Source: a virus. From it: DNA of 48,234 nt. Under the pieces are notes generated by a model. That model was not told the origin of the DNA. It saw nothing but the letters and a program-made list of their open reading frames with translations, and did not search any database. Positions 10,001 through 15,871 of this stretch are shown one piece after another. The position numbers and the translations under genes are program-made. The stretch is taken from IMG/VR virus record IMGVR_UViG_3300037070_003136, positions 1-48,234 of that record; one strand, given 5' to 3'. The first letter of the stretch is position 1. Each line of letters opens with the position of its first letter.

Positions 10001-10216
10001 GTTGAGGTCCAATCGATACGACCGCTGGTTGGAGGCTGTGTTCCACTTGGAAACGATCGTCTGGATCGCCGCTGGTGTCCAGCTGTCTGGTGCGATGAAG
10101 GCGGTGATGGTGATGTTGCCGATGATGTCGATCGACGGGTTGTCCGGTACAGACATGTAGTTCCCCGGTACACCGGGGAAGTAGATGTAGCCGGGGGTAT
10201 CGACGGGGTAAGCCAT
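4058..10216 (-). CDS. Giant tail protein: six LamG-like modules fused to a P2 gpI-like baseplate domain
   Basis: A 2052-residue protein, about twelve times the length of phage P2 gpI. Six tandem concanavalin/LamG-like modules of about 200-230 residues start near residues 9, 232, 452, 655, 870 and 1100, each opening with a GYxxFPGxxGNY-type motif and most containing SKWN.../WSTNG-type strands. Module 6 carries an inserted segment (SNVATIITSTPHGLKVGEQV). Residues about 1405-1460 hold five 11-residue GPTT-type repeats. Residues about 1660-1785 (HHADHLWNGLPPYYRHLDDN, then LLRRIGDNFGVPFEP) match the Tail_P2_I baseplate family, which links wedge to fibre. The C-terminal 260 residues form a CBM-like beta-sandwich. 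It follows gpJ by 6 bases. Probable role: baseplate-anchored adhesin. Confidence 0.8.
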   Translation of the reverse strand: MAYPVDTPGYIYFPGVPGNYMSVPDNPSIDIIGNITITAFIAPDSWTPAAIQTIVSKWNTASNQRSYRLDLNPAGTLGYAWSTTGSDSPGVTSSVSVQSVLAAGQTLKWVSVTHDVGTDIARFWISDDGVAWTKLGADVPATATTAIFASSANLTISGINDGSSQPFAGKIGFVSLRDNVGTSGTVGGGTQVFCFDANLHLAGVVPDAETFACTPATSVATIVRKKKAIGQGYARFPGTIGNYLETPDAAALDVTTAMYIILRMRQVDSIPNYFASPVGKGLVYRLASGPYGSLYTWGPNDTSSFRSASNILRDDNGKWVWYSFYYNPAGGANSNKGWYSLEDSITPPAAASWTLSYNTGPAASPVGNSDNPLLIGAGWLFGTVTAGPGPSIRGDIGYVSIRTGTGATPVEGTEVFTLNADSFVDVTSTDVTLKAATGQDLTVQRNPAPVDNGYVQFPGTAGNDLMVADTGTVYDIVGPSSIVISMSPVTWRPFEEQTIISKWGVTNQRSYAVALDTSGYLMFLWSTNGTAYTTLKSSVPVLADSGQLWVKINTVVAATRTVDFFTSLDGVDWTALGTQQSGAVGIVYNSTSPLLIGPKYDGKISEVSIYGSTTSTSIEMFRIAPEHIPANPNAPTIVTPTGTLTVRRDAIPIDYGYVNLPGTVGNYLSVPNAANLQNITGFVVEARLVIADWTPTDVDREIMSKTNAAVGAASNLGWKFLLTATGKLAFQWSTNGTTYANYIESGVLGFAPNSAKRVAVSYEASQYVRFWVSDDNKTWTRISQTPVSGALFASTAPLLVGQLFKGMISHFSYRGGFDPGGVPIQGNEVLLVDQRSLDIAPAATSFTAVTSQVVTIVRNTTAANTLSNTGYIYFPGTSGNYTTTTAAGPPAFPAVDGSISFTMRIAPDRWRGRAVIEDDPLLPINYVGPVQTICGRWSAGNNHAYLLRLSPEAEFIFTWTSSDGVIEYSALSVPVPLPADGEFRTLRLTVEMVSTTQTLHLEESADAGDTWTSVGSRVTTYNTTGLVQGTGPFWIGAQELAGGGADHFAGRISHLVIRGNSNAEIFRLDQEALRVSTTASSFVEGRGKTVTLLKSATPTISGYASFGGVSGEYCRAVVPNLSPVTSSFSLVTRVKFTTPVSEDDDQILVQKWNPVGPSVVTNKALLSNVATIITSTPHGLKVGEQVVVSDVGAPFDGTYTVTVVPSAQSFSYAKTNANITSIEATGNVTPLGRSFSLSRSGTDFIFRASQDGATDVISAAITDLWDDEAADWGWLAVTVKYDLTLSSAVVTFWTAPDVLVPAGFPLIPLPTEWVLQGDPLIFDDVTSLYMDTEMVTFGGSEAGSPMSGQISNVSITDGIGTDNRPGGTERFGWNINSFAGIAPDSAAFTAKTGENVVLEPLTGRTKIAVVPSAPGPTTDITPSTPGSTTEILPSPIGPSTTLVRGEDGPTTTLVASDVGPFLKLMSPSLNRPWWPGTEQDDTSRWWIQPAFTVHRNIDTQVGDYVRGSTSTRTQQTAIRYPTSLPGWTPAGVGRGILYSSPINYDTIEIEWNIPPQLTISVDTEHDAGDILWSEVLIVRCGMGYPATVNDGQAVMRMTKQQLYPNGYRYDSSSKEIVTPNQFDPRALPSQDPGLTPGRWYYYGLFFKIGRDWVRSAVHCCLLPRNFHHADHLWNGLPPYYRHLDDNMRGGANDGDLKRWLGIFGYHLDYTREYVESMSNMYHTDFTPMSLLRRIGDNFGVPFEPAIGDYCYRALVGKIGHLYRGRGTVGGLMSLVATVAKCDSDVTQSDNVMLLPDNSEFVNGTGDWAGIHEFTYGPGPAYPPPTGTGVPAGWLSPLSIFFSSGTYGFTPAPVDGKGMMHVYTAPGDSTANIFITCGDGRLPPVPPETQSIEILPRDRSTPVKPGDIYAFSISVATEFAGPTFQAILLWFDADGMPADYLSHSPGASARTPTINQWLVTSVSGAAPLNAAYVVPAIAITGRVAGTNTSRSPMVHFSGASLSYVGSSQTFSSDIFVKTLTLTGPTGLPVAGGEEIGPGDGGHPDPYFIGEPSS
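5101..5114. repeat. Dispersed 14-bp ATAT-pair element (weak)
   Basis: GATACC-CG-AATATG, two bases off the strict form, within the gpI-like coding segment. Confidence 0.35.
6907..6920. repeat. Dispersed 14-bp ATAT-pair element (strict match, inverted)
   Basis: CATATC-CC-GATATG, half-sites in inverted order. It falls at the start of the sixth LamG-like module of the giant tail gene. Confidence 0.6.
10161..10180. repeat. Near-perfect 20-bp palindrome near the start of the giant tail gene
   Basis: Arms TTCCCCGGT (10161-10169) and ACCGGGGAA (10172-10180) are separated by 2 bases, 36 bases inside the coding region that starts at 10216. In mRNA the arms could form a GC-rich hairpin close to the start codon. 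Confidence 0.6.
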
Positions 10217-10222
10217 GTCGAC

Positions 10223-12322
10223 CTACGTGTTGGCCAATCCGCCGTCAGCGGTGATCCAAAGACCGTCGTGGATGAGTTCGGCGTCGATGTAGTGATCGGG
10301 GTAGTTCTCTGGCTCCTCTTCATACTTGACCGGATCGATGCGGGGGATGTGCAGGTCGTCGGTGTTGATGTCAGCCACCTCACCAATCGAGATGGGCGTG
10401 GGCGAGTACCGCACGAAGGTGAAGTCGATTGGAGTGTTGACCGCCGGGGCGACAACCGGAGCCGATGTACGGGCCAGCGTGATGTCCCACTCGTCGTACC
10501 CAGGCGTGGCTGGAGCGCCCGTACCAGCATGAGGTGTGACGTTGGAACGGATGACGTAGTCCCACCACGACCCATTGGCAGGGTTGCTCATCACGATGTG
10601 GTCGCCTACGTCGAGACTTGCGAGGTTCGTACCCCGGTTATCAGACCCGGCGGAGGGAGCCGTCGTGTCCCTACGGGATATGGCGATATGGGTGAACTCA
10701 GCATCAGCCGACCCCGGATCGTCGGTCAGCCGGTAGTAAGTCGCGGTTGGTTCAGCGGGACTGGTGATCGACTCGAACTTCCACTGACTGGTGAACAGCG
10801 TTTGCACTGGACCACCAGTGGGAGGACCGGTAGGAGTGATCGTCGGTTCGACGTACACGCCGCCCGACTCCGATGGTGGCCTGATCGTAGAGAGCCAGGT
10901 GACCTCGGCCCACTCCACCCCGTTCACCGTGAGGGCAGCGCGGTAGATACCACCGAGAGTGACACGGGTACCGAAGTCGACCTCGGCGTAAGACAGCAGC
11001 TTGCGGATCACAGAGTCGACCTGGTCGCGAACCGACAGCCGGTTGAACACCTCGGACACCTGGATATTGACCCGAATGAAGATGTTGGTCCACAGGTCGT
11101 CGCACATCGGTGGACCGGCCACGACCGTCGAACCGATCAGCACCTTGTCCTTCATCGTCTGCTCGACGTTGGCGCAAAGACGTTCCATCATCTCGTCGGA
11201 GCAAGTGTCCTGGCTGGAGGACAAGGACGGTCCGATCCACACCTTGACCGCCGTGTACACCGTCCCGTAGGCCACGCTCTTGGCCACACCGGGAACCTGC
11301 ATCGCCAGGTCGGCGTAGTCATTGAGAGTGACGGCGCGCGAGCGAATACGGCCACCGGCTCGGGGGATCGTGTGCCGCAGAGAGTCCACCGACTCAGGAT
11401 CCGCTCCACCAGTAGGAGCCTCCAGGTTGGTCACTGTCACCTGCCACGCCTCGAAGAACCCGGCTCGGGGCACGATGGTGGTGATCTTCTTGGTCGGAAT
11501 GGAGTTGGCTTGAGCGCCCACCCCGTACCGATAGGTAGCGAAGATCTGAGCATTGGCAGCAGGAATACGGCCAGAGGTGTTATCGCCGAACACGATGTGG
11601 GTGAAGTTGAAGTCGTCCACGTACGTGGTGAACACCGACTGAGTCGGCCGTGCTGTCGCCAGGTCGGTCGTGTAGAGCCAGGTGACCGACTGATACCCCT
11701 CGGTCGACACGACTCGGATGGATCCGGCGATGATCCCTTTCTGCTGGAGGACGAACTCGGTGTTCGAGATGCCAAAGGAGACACCGACCTTCTGGTCCAT
11801 CACCGTGACACCCTCCTCGGCCACTACTGTCGTCACTTCTCCCGGCAGAAGCGACACCTGGTGGATCGTCTCGAAGACGATCGCTTCTCCCGAAGTGTCC
11901 GACGACGTGTAGACCTTGGTGTTGGCGGGGATGATGATCGGCTCCATCGGATCCTCAGGGGCCGGTTCATATGCCGTTATGGTCAGCGTCACCGTCGCCG
12001 CCGCCTGAGCTGTGGGCTTGTAGCCCAACATGTCAGCGATGTACCACACCGACTGCGGTCTGATCGCTGTCGCCAGGAAGGCCTCGGAGGCCACCCGGTC
12101 GATGTAGTAGTTCATGATGTCGCCCATGTAGGCGTACAGCTCCAGCAGCACAGTGCCGAAGTCGGACGACTCCCCGACCGTCTTCCACTCGGGCATCATC
12201 GTGTGGGCCAAACGGATCAGCTCGGAGCGGATGCCCGTGAAGTCGCGGTTGGTGTAGTCGAGGATGAGTCGGCTCTTCAGACCTTCTTCATCCAGTGAGA
12301 CGAGTACGCCGGTATCAGACAT
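10223..12322 (-). CDS. Baseplate J-like wedge protein
   Basis: A 699-residue protein with the Baseplate_J family layout: N-terminal DFGTVLLELYAYMGDIMNYYIDR and LGYKPTAQAAA at residues 55-105, a beta-rich middle, IVFGDNTSGRIPAANAQIFATYRYGVG near residues 245-270, GGADPESVDSLRHTIPR near 305, and a hub-facing C-terminal part. It is longer than P2 gpJ (about 300 residues) by an additional C-terminal beta-rich region from about residue 490. The ATG follows AGGAG. It lies between the gp25-like and gpI-like genes, the usual order of contractile baseplates. It should form the wedge core that triggers sheath contraction. Confidence 0.9.
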   Translation of the reverse strand: MSDTGVLVSLDEEGLKSRLILDYTNRDFTGIRSELIRLAHTMMPEWKTVGESSDFGTVLLELYAYMGDIMNYYIDRVASEAFLATAIRPQSVWYIADMLGYKPTAQAAATVTLTITAYEPAPEDPMEPIIIPANTKVYTSSDTSGEAIVFETIHQVSLLPGEVTTVVAEEGVTVMDQKVGVSFGISNTEFVLQQKGIIAGSIRVVSTEGYQSVTWLYTTDLATARPTQSVFTTYVDDFNFTHIVFGDNTSGRIPAANAQIFATYRYGVGAQANSIPTKKITTIVPRAGFFEAWQVTVTNLEAPTGGADPESVDSLRHTIPRAGGRIRSRAVTLNDYADLAMQVPGVAKSVAYGTVYTAVKVWIGPSLSSSQDTCSDEMMERLCANVEQTMKDKVLIGSTVVAGPPMCDDLWTNIFIRVNIQVSEVFNRLSVRDQVDSVIRKLLSYAEVDFGTRVTLGGIYRAALTVNGVEWAEVTWLSTIRPPSESGGVYVEPTITPTGPPTGGPVQTLFTSQWKFESITSPAEPTATYYRLTDDPGSADAEFTHIAISRRDTTAPSAGSDNRGTNLASLDVGDHIVMSNPANGSWWDYVIRSNVTPHAGTGAPATPGYDEWDITLARTSAPVVAPAVNTPIDFTFVRYSPTPISIGEVADINTDDLHIPRIDPVKYEEEPENYPDHYIDAELIHDGLWITADGGLANT
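10677..10690. repeat. Dispersed 14-bp ATAT-pair element (strict match, direct)
   Basis: GATATG-GC-GATATG, half-sites in direct order, inside the gpJ-like gene. The identical 14 bases recur at 42551 and, on the other strand, at 16075. Confidence 0.65.
11968..11981. repeat. Dispersed 14-bp ATAT-pair element
   Basis: CATATG-CC-GTTATG, one base off the strict form, inside the gpJ-like gene. Confidence 0.4.
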
Positions 12323-12331
12323 CTGGGACTC

Positions 12332-12781
12332 CTAGAGAGGCTCGGCCGGTGTGTTGGAGTACAGCTGCTCAATCTGACCGGGAAGAGATCGACGCTCAAA
12401 CTCCCATCCTGGGAACAGCGACAACGGAATGTTGAGAGTGGCCTCGCCGGTCACCGACGAGGCCTGGTAGCTGATCTTGATGTCCACCTGGGACTCGGCG
12501 TTCAGCTCGATCAGGACGTAGCGGATGGTGCAGCGGGGAACGAGGTTCCTCAACCTCTCCGTGATGATCGCAGCAGCGTCGTAGCGAGAAAGCTCGTCAG
12601 AAGGGTCGAACAGTGCCGCCTGGATGTCACAACCGTAGAGAGGACGGAACACCCGCTCGCCCTGGTTGGTCATCAGAGCATCGATGACCTGACCGCGAAC
12701 GATCTCGGTGTACTCGCTGGTCGATCCGATCTTGGTCCCCGTGATTCGGAAGGGGACACTCAGTGCTCTCATCCCGCTCAT
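12332..12781 (-). CDS. gp25-like baseplate wedge protein
   Basis: A 149-residue protein from an ATG at 12781 that overlaps the upstream stop (ATGA); longer in-frame starts would run into the hub gene. It has the GPW/gp25 (T4 gp25 lysozyme-like) pattern: VPFRITG at the start, QVIDALMTNQGERVFRPLYGCDIQAALFD at residues 32-62, then ERLRNLVPR and a C-terminal strand pair (VDIKISYQ, LNIPLSLFPGWEF). Known gp25 proteins nucleate the sheath on the baseplate and are not enzymes despite the name. The gene order hub, gp25, gpJ, gpI supports the call. Confidence 0.85.
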   Translation of the reverse strand: MSGMRALSVPFRITGTKIGSTSEYTEIVRGQVIDALMTNQGERVFRPLYGCDIQAALFDPSDELSRYDAAAIITERLRNLVPRCTIRYVLIELNAESQVDIKISYQASSVTGEATLNIPLSLFPGWEFERRSLPGQIEQLYSNTPAEPL

Positions 12782-13974
12782 ACGAGTCCTCTCAGCCGAC
12801 TGTCGTTCCACGACGAGATCCACCGGCTCTTATCGTCCAGGGTCAGGCTGGGCCGACCCTTGGCGGGTGTCTCTTGTTCCCAGAACGGTTTGTAGGACTG
12901 CTCGACGTAGCCCGGTGTCGGGGTACTGGACGGTCTGGTGAGGAAGAGCATCGTCTGGAACTGCTGGGAGTCAGCATTGTGGCCAACAGAGCGGACGTAC
13001 CACTTGCCGTCGCTCTCGGGGATGAAGTACTTGCGTGACGTGGTGATCACCTCGACGCACATCCCCGGCCATAGATCAGCATCGCCCCAGATACGAGCCA
13101 CTGCGGTGTCGGCCCACCCATCGTTGCGTGTGGAGTAGGCGTCCATGTAAACCTTGGCTTCTTCTTGATCACGGATCAGCTGGGTCGACTCGAAGAGGAA
13201 CCCGGCGAAGTCACCGGTCTGAGTGATGGTCTGGGCCTCGTTGCCGGTGGTGAAGTAGCCGAACTTGCTGCCCAGGTTCTGCTTGATCATGGCCGACAGC
13301 TTCTGGCTGGAGAACTCGATCAAGTTCCGGTCGCTGGGCTGACCAATCTCGGACAGGCCCGACACCAGTCGACAGTAGGGAGTGCTCTCTCGGTACACCT
13401 TGAGCGGATCAAGGGTCTGCACGATGCCGTAACGGGTGATCACGTTCCACCCGACCCGCTTGGCGCAGCTGGTGACCATCTCCCAGTCGCTGTCGTCGGT
13501 CTGACCGAGTGCGCCCCATATGTGGCTATGGGTATGACCACCGAAGCCCAGGCCGGAGTTGTTGACCAGGTCGGAGATCACACCGGTTGCCGTACGGTTC
13601 TGCCAGAACCGCGGCTTGCCCTCGTACATCACCTTGGAGGGGCCGAGCACCTGGATGTTGAACGCCAAGCTGCCTGCTGATCCCTGGGTGTCGGTGACCT
13701 CCACGACGTAGCCCTGGAACAGTTCGGTCCGTGGCGGTGCCCCGAAGAAGAACGAGATCGGTGAGTCGAGGATCCCGTCGGTGTTCTCCAACGTCGTGGA
13801 GATCACTGCCAGAGTCCCTGAGTCGTGCTGCCCCTCGGCCGTCACCAGCTGGATGGAGCGCGGCGTGATATCAAACGTCTCGCCGTTGAGCAGAGGGTTG
13901 AACACCGGGACACGGCCGCGCATCGACCGACCGGCAGACCCCCCAGCATTCGGGTCGAGAGAGGTCATCGTCAT
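12778..13974 (-). CDS. gpD/gp27-like tail hub protein
   Basis: A 398-residue protein resembling the phage late-control D / hub family: an N-terminal beta-barrel with ITPRSIQLVTAEGQHDSGTLAV and ELFQGYVVEVTD, a middle VISDLVNNSGLGFGGHTHSHIW, and a long segment on DPLKVYRESTPYC and FGYFTTGNEAQTITQTG that likely forms the second hub barrel. In contractile tails this protein makes the trimeric hub between tube and spike. It starts at ATG 13974 and overlaps the upstream stop by one base (TGATG). Family assignment is by fold pattern and gene order. Confidence 0.75.
   Translation of the reverse strand: MTMTSLDPNAGGSAGRSMRGRVPVFNPLLNGETFDITPRSIQLVTAEGQHDSGTLAVISTTLENTDGILDSPISFFFGAPPRTELFQGYVVEVTDTQGSAGSLAFNIQVLGPSKVMYEGKPRFWQNRTATGVISDLVNNSGLGFGGHTHSHIWGALGQTDDSDWEMVTSCAKRVGWNVITRYGIVQTLDPLKVYRESTPYCRLVSGLSEIGQPSDRNLIEFSSQKLSAMIKQNLGSKFGYFTTGNEAQTITQTGDFAGFLFESTQLIRDQEEAKVYMDAYSTRNDGWADTAVARIWGDADLWPGMCVEVITTSRKYFIPESDGKWYVRSVGHNADSQQFQTMLFLTRPSSTPTPGYVEQSYKPFWEQETPAKGRPSLTLDDKSRWISSWNDSRLRGLV
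13517..13530. repeat. Dispersed 14-bp ATAT-pair element (weak)
   Basis: CATATG-TG-GCTATG, one base off the strict form, inside the hub gene. Confidence 0.35.
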
Positions 13975-14315
13975 CAGGTCACCGGGATCCTGAGAAACTC
14001 ACCTGGCATCAGGTCGAGGGGGTACCAGACATGGGGATTCATGTCGGCCAGTTCGTGCCAGCGCTTGGGGTCATCGAGGATCTTGTGACCGAGGAAGGGG
14101 AGATTCTCCAATTCCTTGGCGTAGTAACTCACTGTCTCATTGAGAGGTTCTGTCTCGGTGCGAATGAGGTAAAGCGCCTGACGCATGTCTATGCGAATCT
14201 GCAGCGAAGTACGGCTGACCTCACCCTGCAGCAGCGGGTATCCCCGCTCGCTGTAGGAGTGTGAGAAGGCTGGCTGCCGTTCAGCCTGCTCGTAGCGGGA
14301 ACCTGTAGCAACCAT
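13974..14315 (-). CDS. LysM-like baseplate protein
   Basis: A 113-residue protein. The C-terminal half (residues 70-112: LGHKILDDPKRWHELADMNP, then LMPGEFLRIP) matches the LysM-type module of phage tail protein X and of T4 gp53-like wedge proteins; in P2 the X protein follows the tail-tube genes. The N-terminal half (GYPLLQGEVSRTSLQIRIDMRQALYLI) forms beta-strands. It lies between the NlpC/P60 protein and the hub, with one-base overlaps on both sides, suggesting stoichiometric expression. Likely role: tethering the hub complex or contacting peptidoglycan. Confidence 0.7.
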   Translation of the reverse strand: MVATGSRYEQAERQPAFSHSYSERGYPLLQGEVSRTSLQIRIDMRQALYLIRTETEPLNETVSYYAKELENLPFLGHKILDDPKRWHELADMNPHVWYPLDLMPGEFLRIPVT

Positions 14316-15871
14316 CAGGTGCTCCCTCCGTACACGGCGTCCTGATCGACGTCCCCGATGTGGTTGCCAGCTGTACCGAAGACCCTCGCCCCGTAGTTGT
14401 ACTGGATCGACTTTGCCGAGTAGGTGGTGAACTTGACATCGCCCTCAGGATCAGAAGCGTGCAGCACCTTGAACCACTTGTCATCGTTGTCTGCCTCCCA
14501 GAAGAAGGCAACATGTCCCTTATCCCTGTCAGGGTGATTGACTCGCAGGAGTATGTCACCCTTCTGACACTCTCGGACGATGATGTCGAAGACCCTCGCC
14601 CCGTCCAACTCTCCTTGAGCCATGTTGAACCCCCATATCGGAGTGACCAGAGGGTGATTCGAGAATGTGTCCTTCATCGTGGACGTGTCAGGAATGTAGG
14701 ACCCGCCAGTGATACCAGCGTTGAACGAGGGCCATCCAAGTTTCTCGGCCATAGACATCCCGCTGTTTCTGTTGACCGCAGTATCTGGACTATCAGAGTC
14801 GATGATGGGGTCAGCGAATCCTCCCCACACGAAGCTGGAGCAATCGGCGTGTCTCCACAGTTGGTGACGCTTGCCCGTGTTGTCGTACTTGGTGTCGTAC
14901 TGCTGCCAGCGGTCGTGGGCCACCTCCGCTGCGTTCTTCCCGGCCGATGACCCTTCGAGTCCAGATATCTGGGCGTCGGTGAGGCTGGGCCGAGAGAATG
15001 ACTCATTGTTGCTCGGCCACTCCAACTCGTTGAAAGAGAACTCGAACTCTGGTGCTTCGGGAATGTTGTAGGGGATGGTGCGGTCGACGTTGGCTGTCTC
15101 GGAGGCGAAGCTGGTGATGTCTCGCACCGGACCCATGTAGATCACCCTCATGGTGAGAGCGATCCGCATGCGGGTCGGCGTCATCTCATGGGTGAACTTC
15201 TCGTAGATGATCTGAGCGTTGACAGGACGTCCCTGTACCGACATGTCCTTGGAGAACACCACCGTGATGTCACGGGGGTTGACCATCATCACGCCGTTGT
15301 CGGGGAGTGTGTTGTTGGTGGTTCCCGGTAGCACGTTGCGGACGACGAGGTCGAAGTACTCCATGTCAATCAGCACACCCTTGTCGCCGACCCTGGTGGC
15401 CTCGGCCTGACGATCGAAGAACAGTTCGAAGGAGAAGTCGAGGATGCTGGGCGGGGCTACCAGGTTGCCGCTCTGGAACACCGTGTTGAACGGATCGAGC
15501 GCTCCCTGGTCCATGTAGTTAACGTACTGGCGGGTGATCGTCGTCGGGTTGTACATGAAGTACAACCGGGACTGGGACGGGATGTCCGACACGCTCACCT
15601 GAGCACGACGAATGTACCCACGCTTGATGTTGGCGGGAGCCTCCTCCCTCCCCTTCGTCAGGGACATGTTGTGGCTGCCAGCCTCCCAGGCGTGAAAGGG
15701 AGGGTTGGTCTTCCACCGTGTCGTGCCAGCGCCGGGGACGAACGTGCCGTAGTCGAGCCACTCGTACCCCGATGTCTGTTGAGCACGGCCGGGGGCATCA
15801 GACACAACGCCGGGAGACGTGTACGTCGGAGTACGTGAACTGGTCGTGGGCACGAACGTGTTGGTCGCCAT
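14315..15871 (-). CDS. Baseplate protein with C-terminal NlpC/P60 peptidoglycan hydrolase domain
   Basis: A 518-residue two-part protein. Residues about 75-280 are beta-rich (RLYFMYNPTTITRQYVNY, LDFSFELFFDR, TPTRMRIALTMRVIYMGP), as in phage proteins that sit between tape measure and LysM. Residues about 335-500 form an NlpC/P60 cysteine-peptidase domain: catalytic Cys in DCSSFVWGGF near 342, His in GHVAFFWE near 452 after GDILLRVNHP. Such enzymes cleave peptide cross-bridges of peptidoglycan. It probably opens the cell wall during injection rather than at lysis. The start overlaps the tape-measure stop by one base. Confidence 0.8.
   Translation of the reverse strand: MATNTFVPTTSSRTPTYTSPGVVSDAPGRAQQTSGYEWLDYGTFVPGAGTTRWKTNPPFHAWEAGSHNMSLTKGREEAPANIKRGYIRRAQVSVSDIPSQSRLYFMYNPTTITRQYVNYMDQGALDPFNTVFQSGNLVAPPSILDFSFELFFDRQAEATRVGDKGVLIDMEYFDLVVRNVLPGTTNNTLPDNGVMMVNPRDITVVFSKDMSVQGRPVNAQIIYEKFTHEMTPTRMRIALTMRVIYMGPVRDITSFASETANVDRTIPYNIPEAPEFEFSFNELEWPSNNESFSRPSLTDAQISGLEGSSAGKNAAEVAHDRWQQYDTKYDNTGKRHQLWRHADCSSFVWGGFADPIIDSDSPDTAVNRNSGMSMAEKLGWPSFNAGITGGSYIPDTSTMKDTFSNHPLVTPIWGFNMAQGELDGARVFDIIVRECQKGDILLRVNHPDRDKGHVAFFWEADNDDKWFKVLHASDPEGDVKFTTYSAKSIQYNYGARVFGTAGNHIGDVDQDAVYGGST

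Noticed and set aside
10268-12298. A 676-codon plus-strand open frame opposite the gpJ-like gene
   Set aside because: Its product is rich in Arg, His and Asp with no domain pattern; it is an antisense shadow typical of high-G+C coding DNA.
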